A DNA stretch of 64,000 bases from Zeimonas sp964538505 (GCA_964538505.1 CAZIDY010000010.1:1-64000); one strand, 5' to 3'. Positions 35,183-44,494 are shown, counted from the first letter of the stretch. Numbers and translations: made by a program. Notes: generated by a model from the letters alone, not told the origin.

Positions 35183-35539
35183 CCCGACGATAAGATTGGC
35201 AAAGCAGGCAGCAACCAGACCAGCGACGAACCGATCTGTCACAGAACGCCAGCCCCTGCACATGAGCAGCGCTTCGACACCCTTCAGTTCGTCGAAACCC
35301 TTCAGGAAGCCGGAGTTCCGGAGATCCAGGCCAAGGCGATTTCGAAGGCCGTGCGCAACGCCTACGATACGGCCGAACCGGTCACGAAGACGGACCTGCG
35401 CGAAGCGGTATCAGAATTGCGGGCGGAGATCCGGGAGCTCGACTCCAGGATGGACAAGCTCGGGTTGCAGCTGACCATCCGGCTCGGTGGGCTCGTTGTC
35501 ATTGCGCTCGTACTTCAGTCGCTCTCCCCGCCGACTTAA
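35153..35539 (+). CDS. Coiled-coil protein with C-terminal membrane helix, copy 2 (start doubtful)
   Basis: The conserved part starts at FDTLQFVETLQEAGVPEIQAKA (about 35273) and ends with TIRLGGLVVIALVLQSL, a membrane helix. From about 35285 to 35430 the DNA is almost identical to that at 36812-36957, so the copies arose recently. The coiled coil is shorter than in copies 1 and 3. An in-frame ATG at 35153 gives 128 residues with an unconvincing N-terminus. An ATG at 35262 (MSS) fits the family start better but is out of frame by one base, so a frameshift near the start is possible. Confidence 0.5.
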   Translation: MGSLGIRAAAPDDKIGKAGSNQTSDEPICHRTPAPAHEQRFDTLQFVETLQEAGVPEIQAKAISKAVRNAYDTAEPVTKTDLREAVSELRAEIRELDSRMDKLGLQLTIRLGGLVVIALVLQSLSPPT

Positions 35540-35958
35540 CCCACCCGAAACGGGTTCTGGACGAGAAGTTGCCCACGCAGGCGATGACCGTGACTGAAAT
35601 CCTCGGTGTAGAGGATCTCGCAGTGGCTACGCAATGCTGCTTCTGCAATGAGCGCATCGAACCAGGACAATCGCTCGACGACCGCCAGTTCATGCGCATC
35701 CAGCACCAGACCTGGATGGGTGACGACGACTTCGAAGCTCGCCAGAGCTTCGAGCGCGATGCGGACGTCTTTCGGCGAAAGGGCGGGAACGAGTTTCCGC
35801 GACAGTACCGCACGCAGCTCGATCATCACCTGCGTGCTGATGACGATGTCGTGCTCACTGGCCAGGTCGCGTAGCAAACGCGAAACAAGCGCGGTCTTGT
35901 CCGGTTGCCGACGATCCAGCCTGTACACCCAGAGATTCGTGTCGACGAAGACGCGCAT
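35536..35958 (-). CDS. PIN-domain toxin (VapC-like)
   Basis: A 140-residue PIN protein. RVFVDTNLWVYRLDRRQPDK carries the first Asp, MIELRAVLSRKL near residue 46 the conserved Glu, and LSWFDALIAEAAL near 98 and LYTEDFSHGHR near 120 the later acidic residues. It is a different PIN subgroup from those at 4431 and 23702. The ATG at 35958 is preferred. A TTG at 35976 overlapping the antitoxin stop is an alternative. Its 3' end overlaps the convergent coiled-coil gene by four bases. Confidence 0.88.
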   Translation of the reverse strand: MRVFVDTNLWVYRLDRRQPDKTALVSRLLRDLASEHDIVISTQVMIELRAVLSRKLVPALSPKDVRIALEALASFEVVVTHPGLVLDAHELAVVERLSWFDALIAEAALRSHCEILYTEDFSHGHRLRGQLLVQNPFRVG

Positions 35959-35972
35959 CGCGGCGCGAAATC

Positions 35973-36200
35973 TCAACGTTCGTGCAGCGATTCGCGCGAC
36001 CAGCTCTCTGAACTGCGCGAGGCGTTGCGCTTTGCGAGGGAATCGAGCGTGTCCAATGCCTCGTGCTGTCGAGTGCGGGCGTCGACGTAGCGGATCAGGA
36101 ACTCCCGCACGAGCGCATTGACCGATGTCTGTTCGCGTACGGCCGCCTCCCGCGCTTTCTGCAGGAGGTTGTCATCGATGCTCAGGGTCAGATTCGCCAT
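35973..36200 (-). CDS. VapB-type antitoxin (short ribbon-helix-helix-like)
   Basis: A 75-residue protein: NLTLSIDDNLLQKAREAAVREQTSVNALVREFL is a strand followed by two helices, as in RHH antitoxins that partner this PIN subgroup. The C-terminal Ser/Arg/Glu-rich tail would contact the toxin. A 6-bp inverted repeat lies 13 bp upstream. The reading frame is open backwards into a DUF3368-like remnant, so a longer fusion product cannot be ruled out. Confidence 0.82.
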   Translation of the reverse strand: MANLTLSIDDNLLQKAREAAVREQTSVNALVREFLIRYVDARTRQHEALDTLDSLAKRNASRSSESWSRESLHER

Positions 36201-36212
36201 CTTGGGCAGTGT

Positions 36213-36229
36213 AGCACGTAACCCGTGCT
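36213..36229. promoter_or_regulatory. Inverted repeat upstream of VapB
   Basis: AGCACG and CGTGCT are perfect arms around a 5-bp spacer, 13 bp ahead of the antitoxin ATG. Likely operator by position. Confidence 0.5.
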
Positions 36230-36304
36230 CCGACGGCGAAGGGCAGCGATCAGACAGCGCCGAGGCGCATGGACCGCTACGCCTGGAACGCTGGCTTCGC
36301 CCGC

Positions 36305-36545
36305 ATCCAGTTCGTCCGAACGCCGGTTCCTGATGCACATCGTCGACGATACGGAGCCGGCGCTTTCGCACCGCCCTGAGAATCGCCGATTCACCGGGAC
36401 GGTTGGCATCCGGCGCAACCTCGTCCAGCACGGTGCGCGTCGTCGTAACGCTCCCCAGCAACGCGTGCAGCCAGCCGAATCCATCGATGATCGCAAGCGC
36501 GATCAACGGACTCGCATCCGCCAGAACGAGCCCGCTGCGAGACAC
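36305..36545 (-). pseudogene. DUF3368-like PIN-fold fragment
   Basis: About 80 residues starting VSRSGLVLADASPLIALA, then FGWLHALLG, and ending near RRLRIVDDVHQEPAF. DASPLI is the first strand of DUF3368 proteins, PIN-fold toxins of about 150 residues. The second half is missing, and the frame continues without a stop into the VapB gene. With the antitoxin fragment just upstream it forms a broken TA pair. Confidence 0.55.
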
Positions 36546-36553
36546 GCGTTCGC

Positions 36554-36661
36554 TCAACGCTCCCGCTCGAGCCACGCTTCGAGGTCTTCGATGTCCTCAC
36601 GCAACGTGACGGCATCACCGTGTTGTAGACGAAGCATCGTGATCCACTTGAAGAACAACTC
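36554..36661 (-). pseudogene. Antitoxin C-terminal fragment
   Basis: The minus-strand frame ELFFKWITMLRLQHGDAV, then TLREDIEDLEAWLERER and a stop, lies nine bases ahead of the DUF3368 fragment. That is where its antitoxin should be. Upstream sequence is lost at a junction near the third coiled-coil copy. The family was not identified with certainty. Confidence 0.4.
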
Positions 36662-36788
36662 CAGTGGGCTACCCTGCTACCCGCTACCGCACGTTGCATT
36701 CTCGGCCGTTGAACGAATTCGACGGGGGGAAACGCAACATTCCGTCGCGGGACTTCCGCAGCGGATGTCGCCGAGTTTTGATTTGGAG

Positions 36789-37136
36789 ATGGCGCTGCAC
36801 CATGCGCCCGAAGGCGTCGAAACCCTTCAGGAAGCCGGAGTTCCGGAGATCCAGGCCAAGGCGATCTCGAAGGCCGTGCGCAACGCCTACGACACGGCCG
36901 AACCGGTCACGAAGACGGACCTGCGCGAAGCGGTGTCGGAGTTGCGGGGAGAGACGCAGACATTGGGCGCCGATCTGCGATCCGAAATCCAGCGGCTCGA
37001 CTCGAAGCTGGAAAGCCTCAACGCGAAATTCGACTCGAAGATCGACAAGCTCGGGCTGCAGTTGACTATCCGGCTCGGGGGGCTCGTCGTCGTTGCAGTC
37101 GGCACCCTGATGACGCTGTCGAAGTGGGGCTCCTGA
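36789..37136 (+). CDS. Coiled-coil protein with C-terminal membrane helix, copy 3
   Basis: A 115-residue protein. VETLQEAGVPEIQAKAISKA near residue 10, a coiled coil with LRSEIQRLDSKLESLNAKFDSK around 62-85, and a C-terminal helix TIRLGGLVVVAVGTLMTL. The first half is nearly identical at DNA level to copy 2, 1.5 kb upstream. The VapBC and the broken TA pair lie between the two copies. The N-terminus lacks the FDTLQF start found in the other copies, so the 5' end may be rearranged. Confidence 0.68.
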   Translation: MALHHAPEGVETLQEAGVPEIQAKAISKAVRNAYDTAEPVTKTDLREAVSELRGETQTLGADLRSEIQRLDSKLESLNAKFDSKIDKLGLQLTIRLGGLVVVAVGTLMTLSKWGS

Positions 37137-37149
37137 GAACGATCCCAGG

Positions 37150-37914
37150 CTACAACTCCAGCACATCCCCCCGCTCCAGCATCCTCGGCGAGAACCTCCC
37201 CGCCCACGCCCCCACCTCGCGCGCGATCGTCTCCCGATCCGAAGGCTTCAGATGCGTGATCAGGATCTCCGGATCGCGCTGCAGCTTCGCCAACTCCTGC
37301 CCCAGCTGGATCGGGAACAGATGCTTCGCCGTCACCGCCAGGTCCTGGTCGCGATTCGCGAAGGCCGTCTCGATGATCAGATACTTCAGGTTCGGCACGC
37401 CGTTCACCTGTCGCCAGAACTCGTCGTTCGGCCCGGTGTCGCCCGAGAAGACGAGCGCGGCGTCCTCGGAATACGCATGAAAAGCCAGCGCCGGCACCGT
37501 ATGGCTCGCCGCCAGGCTTCGCACCCAGCGCCCATCCAGCTCGACGATCGATCCGATCGACAGCGGCTCGAACACCATCCACGGCCGGTCGTAGTGCGGG
37601 ATCTCGGTGAAATCCGGCCAGATCACCCAGTTGAAGATGTGCGCCTTCAGCGCGGCAATCGTCTCCGGCAGCGCATGCACGACGATCGGTTTCGCGCGCA
37701 GCCCGCCCACTGAATCGACGAGCAGCGGCAATGCTGCGACGTGGTCGAGATGCGAGTGCGTGAGGAAGACGTGGTCGATCGCCGCCAGCTCCTCTACCGA
37801 GAGGTCTTCGACGCCGGTGCCCGCGTCAAGGAGGATGTCGTGGTCGACCAGGAAAGACGTCGTCCGGGCGCGCGCGCCGATGCCCCCGCTACAGCCCAGG
37901 ACTCGAACCTTCAT
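37150..37914 (-). CDS. Metallo-beta-lactamase-fold cyclic-nucleotide phosphodiesterase-like protein
   Basis: A 254-residue MBL-fold hydrolase. GCSGGIGARARTTSFLVD opens the fold; THSHLDHVAALPLL near residue 52 is the metal motif, and FSGDTGPNDEFW near 157 and ITHLKPSD near 220 supply later ligands. It resembles class II 3',5'-cyclic-nucleotide phosphodiesterases. Its start lies inside the end of the CHASE2 cyclase gene (26-bp overlap), so the enzyme that makes a cyclic nucleotide and one likely to degrade it are translated from one message. Confidence 0.82.
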   Translation of the reverse strand: MKVRVLGCSGGIGARARTTSFLVDHDILLDAGTGVEDLSVEELAAIDHVFLTHSHLDHVAALPLLVDSVGGLRAKPIVVHALPETIAALKAHIFNWVIWPDFTEIPHYDRPWMVFEPLSIGSIVELDGRWVRSLAASHTVPALAFHAYSEDAALVFSGDTGPNDEFWRQVNGVPNLKYLIIETAFANRDQDLAVTAKHLFPIQLGQELAKLQRDPEILITHLKPSDRETIAREVGAWAGRFSPRMLERGDVLEL

Positions 37915-39916
37915 GAAGGCTTTCCGTGGCTCTCTCGTTCGCCGCTATGGATACGGGCATCGGAATCGTGGGACGGCCCTTGCGCTCGACATCGTCGTCT
38001 TCCGGGTTGCCCGGCACGAAGACGCGGACCGATTCGGTTCGGCCGGCGATCGTCGTGCGCGCGAGTTCGCGGAAGCGTTGGAGCCGGCATCGCCGTGCCG
38101 TGGTTTCCCCGACGATGATCGGCACTTCGTAGCGTCGGGTCAAACTTTCCAGACGGGAGGCGAGATTCACGGCATCGCCGATCACCGTGTAGGCGCGGCG
38201 CAGCTTCGAGCCCATGTCGCCGACGCGGACGACGCCGGTGTTGATGCCGATGCCGACGGCCAGCGGCGGAAGCCCGCGCGCAACGAAGTCGGCCGACAGG
38301 CGCGCAACCTCGCGCTGCATCGCCTGCGCGGCCGCGACAGCGTGTTCGGCATGCTCCGGATCGTCGACCGGTGCCCCCCAGAATGCCATCACGGCATCGC
38401 CCATGTACTTGTCGACGGTGCCGCGGTACGCGTGGATCACCTCGGTCATCGCAGTGAGGAAAGTGTTGATGTACTCGCGCAGCGGCTCGGGCTGCATCGT
38501 CTCGGCGATGCGCGTGAAACCGCGGATGTCGGCGAAGAGGATCGTCAGCTCGCGGTTGCTGCTCTCGACGACGCTCCAGTTCACCGGGTCGTTTGCCATC
38601 TGCTCGACGAGCGCCGGCGACACATACTCGCCGAAGCGCTGCAGCACTGCACGCCGCGCCCGTCCCTCGGCGAACCAGCCGACGACGAGGTTGAATACGC
38701 CGAGCACGAGGATCGCCGCGATCGAGGCGGCGATCGGCAATACGAGCCCGAAGTTCGAGAACGCGATCGCGTTCGCGCCGAACAGCGCGAGCACGGCGAC
38801 CGAGCACGCGGTCACTGCACCGAACACGCCGACCGCCGGCAGCACGAGCGCGAGCAGTCCGCCGGCGAGCACCGTCGATAACGCTCCGATCACGCTGGCC
38901 GCTTCGGGGCGCTGCTGCAGGCGTCCGTCGAGCGCACCGGCGATCAATGCCGCATGGATCTCCACGCCGGGAAACACTTCGCTGACCGGCGTGGCGCGCA
39001 GATCGGTCTGCCCGGGTGCAGTCGTGCCGACCAGCACGATGCGATCGTGCAGGCGCGTCCAGTCGACGTTGCCGGCGAGCACGTCGCCCGCCGACAGGTA
39101 GCCGAAGTGTCCGCCGTCGGGTCCGCCGCGTCCCGTCACGGGCGCCATCGCCGTGAAGCCCACCGAGACCGGCAGATTGACGCGCGCACGCTCGCCGGCG
39201 ATCGTCATCGTGTCCGAGCGCGCACGCACTTCCACCGAGCCGTTGCCCAGGTACTCGCGCAGCACGGCCACGGCGAGCGACTCGTAGACGCCGTCGCCGT
39301 AGCGCGCCAGCAGCGGCAGGGCACGGATGACGCCGTCCGGGTCGATATCGGCGCCGAGGAAAGGATTGAAGAACCCCGACGCACGTGCCGCGTGCTGCAG
39401 CGGCGCAAGGTTGGCGCCGTAGCCGGTGGCGTAGGTCACGCGTTCGCGCAATGCGTCGGCCGCTTCGCCGGCGAAGAGCGGCGTCGGCAGCGCACCGCTC
39501 GTCTGTCCGCCCCGGTTGCTCGTGAAGTAGTAGCCGAGCACGACGGGACGGTCCGCCAATGCCTGCGCGAGTCGCGCATCGTCGTCGCCGTCCGCCTGCT
39601 TCTCGGCGAACACGACATCGAAGCCGATCACCGCCGGCCGGCCGTTCTCGGCGAGCGTGTCGACCAGTTGCGCGATCTTTGCGCGATCCCACGGCCAGCG
39701 ACCATGCTGGCCGAGGCTGCGCTCGTCGATGTCGACGATGACGATGCGCTCGTCGAGCACCGGTGCGAGGCTGCGCAACCGACCGTCGTAGAGATCGCGG
39801 TCGAGCGCGCCCAGGCTGCCCATGCGCAGCAGCCCGAGATCCGCCGAGACGAACAGGAACACGATCGCCAGGCCGGCGATCGCACGCAGGAGACGGGACC
39901 GCTGCAGCGGCGTCAT
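37889..39916 (-). CDS. CHASE2-domain adenylate/guanylate cyclase
   Basis: A 675-residue membrane class III cyclase. A first membrane helix (about 9-30) leads into a periplasmic CHASE2 sensor (about 35-310, DERIVIVDIDERSLGQHGRWPW at its start). Three membrane helices follow (about 330-415), then a cytoplasmic catalytic domain. Metal-binding Asp residues are in LFADIRGFT near 460 and KYMGDAVMAFWG near 503. GDAVNLASRLE near 590 supplies the catalytic Asn and Arg. A homodimer is expected. Start MTPLQRSRLL at 39916, 16 bp after the FHA gene. ATP is the likelier substrate, but this is not proven. Confidence 0.9.
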   Translation of the reverse strand: MTPLQRSRLLRAIAGLAIVFLFVSADLGLLRMGSLGALDRDLYDGRLRSLAPVLDERIVIVDIDERSLGQHGRWPWDRAKIAQLVDTLAENGRPAVIGFDVVFAEKQADGDDDARLAQALADRPVVLGYYFTSNRGGQTSGALPTPLFAGEAADALRERVTYATGYGANLAPLQHAARASGFFNPFLGADIDPDGVIRALPLLARYGDGVYESLAVAVLREYLGNGSVEVRARSDTMTIAGERARVNLPVSVGFTAMAPVTGRGGPDGGHFGYLSAGDVLAGNVDWTRLHDRIVLVGTTAPGQTDLRATPVSEVFPGVEIHAALIAGALDGRLQQRPEAASVIGALSTVLAGGLLALVLPAVGVFGAVTACSVAVLALFGANAIAFSNFGLVLPIAASIAAILVLGVFNLVVGWFAEGRARRAVLQRFGEYVSPALVEQMANDPVNWSVVESSNRELTILFADIRGFTRIAETMQPEPLREYINTFLTAMTEVIHAYRGTVDKYMGDAVMAFWGAPVDDPEHAEHAVAAAQAMQREVARLSADFVARGLPPLAVGIGINTGVVRVGDMGSKLRRAYTVIGDAVNLASRLESLTRRYEVPIIVGETTARRCRLQRFRELARTTIAGRTESVRVFVPGNPEDDDVERKGRPTIPMPVSIAANERATESLHEGSSPGL

Positions 39917-39932
39917 CGCACGGCCCGGTGCG

Positions 39933-40559
39933 TCAGCGCTCGACCCGAAAGCGGAGCATCGCACCGGCGAGCTCGATCAGGTCTCCGTCGGCGAGCGGCC
40001 GCGCGACGAGCCCGATCGGCTCGCCGTTCACCTGCGGAAGCGTGGGTCCTTCGAGATGCGTCAGGTGGAAGCGCCCGTGTCGGCGAGCGAGAACGGCCAC
40101 CTGCTCGGCGAAGCCGCCGATGCGCGTGATCGCACGATCGACGCGCTGCGACGTGCCCGCCCGGGGGCCCGACAGGAAGTCGATCCATCCGATGACCGCC
40201 TCGTTGTCCTTCGGAGGCGGCGGGCGGTCGACGACGAAACGCAGCCGATAGATGCCGATGTCGATGACGTCACCGCTGCACAGTACGCGCCGGCTGATCG
40301 CCAGGCCGTTCACCAGCGTTCCGTTGCGGCTGTCGAGATCGTGGATGACGCTCTCGGTTCCGTGCGTCTCGATCGCTGCGTGCTCGCCGCTGACGGTGAG
40401 GTCGTCGAGCGCGATGTCGTTCTGCGGACGTCGGCCGATCGTCAGGCGCTCGCGGGCAACCGCCGCGACGCGAAGCGTCGAGCGCCCGCTGGTGATCAGC
40501 AGGCGGATCGCAGCGGCGGCATGATGCGCCTGCATCCCCGGTTGTTCGGCGTCTTGCAT
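39933..40559 (-). CDS. FHA-domain protein (tandem FHA-like)
   Basis: A 208-residue cytoplasmic protein. The first FHA domain has GRRPQNDIALDD, SGEHAAIE and LDSRNGTLVNG (residues 40-85), with the Arg, Ser, His and Asn needed for phosphothreonine binding. A second, weaker FHA-like half (about 120-208) keeps QVNGEPI but lacks the S-x-x-H element. It is the first gene of an apparent operon with the cyclase and phosphodiesterase, suggesting a Ser/Thr phosphorylation input. Confidence 0.85.
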   Translation of the reverse strand: MQDAEQPGMQAHHAAAAIRLLITSGRSTLRVAAVARERLTIGRRPQNDIALDDLTVSGEHAAIETHGTESVIHDLDSRNGTLVNGLAISRRVLCSGDVIDIGIYRLRFVVDRPPPPKDNEAVIGWIDFLSGPRAGTSQRVDRAITRIGGFAEQVAVLARRHGRFHLTHLEGPTLPQVNGEPIGLVARPLADGDLIELAGAMLRFRVER

Positions 40560-40669
40560 TCCATGAAGGTAGCGGGACGCCGATTTTCGCCCGAGGAACT
40601 ATTTCATGAACGGCAGTTCGACTCGGCCGGACGGGACGAAAGCGACGCGTGCATGCATCGCCTGCGCCG

Positions 40670-41398
40670 TCAACCGCGATCGGTCTGAGCGGCGGGTTTG
40701 CGCCGCGCACCGAGCGCCTTGCCGAGCACGACGACGAAGACCGCCCCGGCAATCGACACCGCGTACTTCAGCGCCTCGCTCGGCTCGCCGCCGAGCATCT
40801 GCACGGTGATGATGTCGGTGATCATCATGCCGCCCGCGATCCATCCGAGCAGCGCACCGCCGAGCGTGACAACGATGGGAAAGCGCTCGATCAGGCGCAG
40901 CACGAGCGTGCTGCCCCAGACGATGATCGGGATGCTCACGAGCAGCCCGAAGATGACGAGGCCCATCTGGTGATCGGGGTCGGCCTGCTGCGCGGCACCG
41001 GCGATCGCGATGACGTTGTCGAGGCTCATCACGAAGTCGGCGACGACGATCGTCTTCACGGCCGACCACAACGAGGTCGCACTTGCGATGTTGCCGTGCT
41101 CGTCTTCCTCCTCGGGCATCAGCAGCTTCACGCCGATCCACAGCAGCAGCGCACCGCCGACGAGCTTCAGGAACGGCACCTGCAGCAGCACCACCGCGAA
41201 GGCGATCAGGATGACGCGCAGCACGATGGCGCCCGCGGTCCCCCAGAGGATGCCCTTCATGCGCTGCTCGCGCGGCAGGTTGCGGCACGCGAGCGCGATG
41301 ACCACCGCGTTGTCGCCGCCGAGCAGGATGTCGATCGCGATGATCTGGAGGACCGCCCCCCAGTGCATCGTCGTCAGGAACTCGATCACGGCTTCCAC
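40670..41398 (-). CDS. terC: TerC-family integral membrane protein
   Basis: A 242-residue membrane protein with about seven hydrophobic helices. GGDNAVVIALACRNLP near residue 28 and SLDNVIAIAGAA near 122 carry the conserved Asp-Asn motifs. A charged loop (MPEEEDEHG) is near 93. TerC proteins are implicated in tellurite resistance and, for some, manganese export; the substrate here is not settled. It follows sucD by 36 bp, as in many Burkholderiales. No yybP-ykoY element was found in that gap. Confidence 0.9.
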   Translation of the reverse strand: MEAVIEFLTTMHWGAVLQIIAIDILLGGDNAVVIALACRNLPREQRMKGILWGTAGAIVLRVILIAFAVVLLQVPFLKLVGGALLLWIGVKLLMPEEEDEHGNIASATSLWSAVKTIVVADFVMSLDNVIAIAGAAQQADPDHQMGLVIFGLLVSIPIIVWGSTLVLRLIERFPIVVTLGGALLGWIAGGMMITDIITVQMLGGEPSEALKYAVSIAGAVFVVVLGKALGARRKPAAQTDRG

Positions 41399-41434
41399 GA
41401 TGGGGTCCGGTGCCTCAGGTTCTCACAGCGGTTC

Positions 41435-42316
<882 letters not shown>

Positions 42317-42332
42317 CGTCGGGTCTCCGGTT

Positions 42333-43496
42333 TCAGCGTGCGGCGGCGGCGACGACTTTCTCGGCCGCCTCGCCCATCGTGTCGGCCGAAATGATCGGCA
42401 GCCCCGAGTCGGCGAGCAGCTTCTTGCCGAGCTCTTCGTTCGTTCCCTTCATGCGCACGACGAGCGGAACCTTCAGCCCGACCGCCTTCGACGCGGCGAT
42501 CACGCCTTCGGCGATGACGTCGCAACGCATGATGCCGCCGAAGATGTTGACGAGGATCGCCTGCAGGTTCGGATTGCGCAGCATCAGCTTGAAGGCCTCG
42601 GTGACCTTCTCGGTGGTGGCGCCGCCGCCCACGTCTAGGAAGTTCGCCGGCTCGCCGCCGAAGAGCTTGATGGTGTCCATCGTCGCCATCGCCAGCCCGG
42701 CGCCGTTCACCAGGCAGCCGATGTTGCCGTCGAGCTGGATGTAGGCGAGGTCGTATTTCGACGCCTCGATCTCGGCCGGGTCTTCCTCGTCGAGATCGCG
42801 CAGCTCGACGATCTCGGGATGACGGAACAGTGCGTTCTCGTCGAAGTTCATCTTCGCGTCGAGCGCGATCACCTTGCCGTCGCCGGTGAGGATGAGCGGG
42901 TTGATTTCGGCGAGCGACGCGTCGGTTTCCCAGAATGCGCGGTAGAGCCCCTGCAGCACCGTGCGCGCCTGCGGCAGGCTCGCGTCGGGGATGCCGATCT
43001 TGCGCGCCACGTCGTCGGCCTGTTCGTCGGTGAGTCCGGCCACCGGATCGATCATCACCTTGTGGATCTTCTCGGGCGTGCTCGCGGCGACTTCCTCGAT
43101 ATCCATGCCGCCCTCGCTCGACGCCATCAGGCACACGCGCTGCGAGACGCGATCGACGACCATGCCGAGGTAGAGCTCCTTCTGGATGTCGGCGCCCTCC
43201 TCGATGAGCAGCCGGCGCACCTTCTGCCCTTCGGGGCCGGTCTGGTGCGTCTTCAGCTGCATGCCGAGGATTTCCGATGCGGTGCTGCGCACCTCGTCGA
43301 TCGAGCGCGCGAGCTTCACGCCGCCGCCCTTGCCGCGGCCTCCGGCGTGGATCTGTGCCTTGACGACCCACACCGGACCGCCGAGCGCCTGCGCCGCACT
43401 CACCGCCTCGTCGACCGAAAAGCACGGAATGCCGCGCGGCACCGTGACGCCGAAGCGCTTCAGGAGTTCCTTGCCCTGGTACTCGTGGATCTTCAC
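42333..43496 (-). CDS. sucC: Succinate-CoA ligase, beta subunit
   Basis: The 387-residue ATP-grasp subunit. KIHEYQGKELLKRFGV at the N-terminus, VKAQIHAGGRGKGGGVK near 45 for nucleotide binding, and NGAGLAMATMD and NIFGGIMRCD near 265 and 320 are conserved. The start is GTG at 43496, with AGAGGAAA upstream; it overlaps the stop of the DUF2889 gene by four bases. Confidence 0.97.
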   Translation of the reverse strand: MKIHEYQGKELLKRFGVTVPRGIPCFSVDEAVSAAQALGGPVWVVKAQIHAGGRGKGGGVKLARSIDEVRSTASEILGMQLKTHQTGPEGQKVRRLLIEEGADIQKELYLGMVVDRVSQRVCLMASSEGGMDIEEVAASTPEKIHKVMIDPVAGLTDEQADDVARKIGIPDASLPQARTVLQGLYRAFWETDASLAEINPLILTGDGKVIALDAKMNFDENALFRHPEIVELRDLDEEDPAEIEASKYDLAYIQLDGNIGCLVNGAGLAMATMDTIKLFGGEPANFLDVGGGATTEKVTEAFKLMLRNPNLQAILVNIFGGIMRCDVIAEGVIAASKAVGLKVPLVVRMKGTNEELGKKLLADSGLPIISADTMGEAAEKVVAAAAR

Positions 43497-44107
43497 GGGG
43501 TTTCCTCTTTGGAAGCTGCGGAATCGTCGGCTGCGCGGACTCGCGTCTTGGTGCGGTACCACGCAGGGTAGTAACGCTGCACCGCAGGGCCGTCGCTGCG
43601 CAAGGCATGACAGCGGTCGATCTGGAACGGACGCGGGCCGTGGCCGGCCGCCTGGCGCTCCATCTCGGCGTATCGACGCTTGTCGCCTGCGAAGGCCTGC
43701 ACCGCGGCGGTGGGCAGCGACTGCGCGAGCTCGGTGAGATGCGTGCAGCCGCGCGTCTCGCCGAGGCGTTCGCGCAATGCGACGCGAAAGCCGCGCATGA
43801 GATTCAGGCCGACGAGCTTGCGGTAATCGCCGACGATGTTCTCGCAATAGCCGGCGTAGGGCACGGAGTCGGAAACGGCGATGGCGTCGATGACCTCGAG
43901 CTCGTCGTTGATGGTGACGCGCAGGCGCATCGCGTGCATTGCCTCGCCGCCCTTGCGCACGCCGCTCTGCAGCGGCGTGTCGTGCGGCTTCACGTCGACG
44001 AGCTCGGCTTCGAGGTCCCAGCGGCCGTCCTCCCGGCGGTACGCGTCGACCCGCACGGTGCGGGTGTGCATCGGAGTGCGCGGGTACTCGACAGGGGGCA
44101 GCGGCAT
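43493..44107 (-). CDS. DUF2889 family protein
   Basis: A 204-residue cytoplasmic protein of unknown function. HTRTVRVDAYRREDGRWDLEAELVD near residue 14 and GGEAMHAMRLRVTINDELEVIDA near 53 are the characteristic blocks. YAGYCENIVGDYRKLVGLNL near 85 and RGCTHLTELAQSLP near 118 (with a conserved Cys and His) follow. It is translationally coupled to sucC. In Burkholderiales it is often encoded between recX and sucC, as here. Confidence 0.87.
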   Translation of the reverse strand: MPLPPVEYPRTPMHTRTVRVDAYRREDGRWDLEAELVDVKPHDTPLQSGVRKGGEAMHAMRLRVTINDELEVIDAIAVSDSVPYAGYCENIVGDYRKLVGLNLMRGFRVALRERLGETRGCTHLTELAQSLPTAAVQAFAGDKRRYAEMERQAAGHGPRPFQIDRCHALRSDGPAVQRYYPAWYRTKTRVRAADDSAASKEETP

Positions 44108-44228
44108 GCTCGAAGAAGCGGCGCGAGCGAAGCGCGGGCGCAGCGGGAAGCGGCGGGCTTTGAGGGACGTGGGAAAGCAGTGAAGTTTAGCACGCGAGGG
44201 GGTTGGGACGGCTGGGCGGTGGGGGTGG

Positions 44229-44366
44229 CGCGCCGCTCGGGTCGGGCGCGCCGCTCGGGTCGGGCGCGGCGCTCGGGTCGGGTGCGCCGCTCGGGTCGGG
44301 CGCGGCGCTCGGGTCGGGTGCGCCGCTCGGGTCGGGCGCGGCGCTCGGGTCGGGCGCGGCGGCGCG
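44229..44366. repeat. 18-bp GC-rich tandem repeat
   Basis: About seven copies of an 18-bp unit CGCTCGGGTCGGGCGCGC, with C/G and C/T variants that alternate, run without gaps. The array encodes Arg/Pro/Glu-type repeats on one strand and Gly/Ser/Ala repeats on the other, but there is no gene start or homology. It is 50 bp from REP-like copy C. Confidence 0.85.
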
Positions 44367-44414
44367 AGCGGGCGTTGGCGGGCGGCGCAGAAGCGGGCAC
44401 GGCGTCGTTAGCCT

Positions 44415-44494
44415 TCGTCCTGGGCTACAAAATCGCGCGTTCTCCTTCGTGGAATGGATTCCACGACGGGAAACGCTACAAATTGAGGTCCGAA
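44415..44494 (-). repeat. 80-nt REP-like palindrome, copy C
   Basis: Core GTGGAATGGATTCCAC with flanking TTCTCCTTC and GACGGGAAA arms and outer GGGCTACAAAA and TTGAGGTCC. GTAG is on the minus strand at 44474-44477, 17 nt from the right end. It lies 43 bp beyond the stop of the transposase gene, in inverted orientation to copy D on the other side. Confidence 0.82.

Noticed and set aside
41399..41434. Manganese (yybP-ykoY) riboswitch before terC
   Set aside because: The gap is only 36 bp, too short, and terC follows sucD in an operon.
44229..44366. CRISPR array
   Set aside because: The 18-bp units are contiguous with no spacers, and no cas genes are present.
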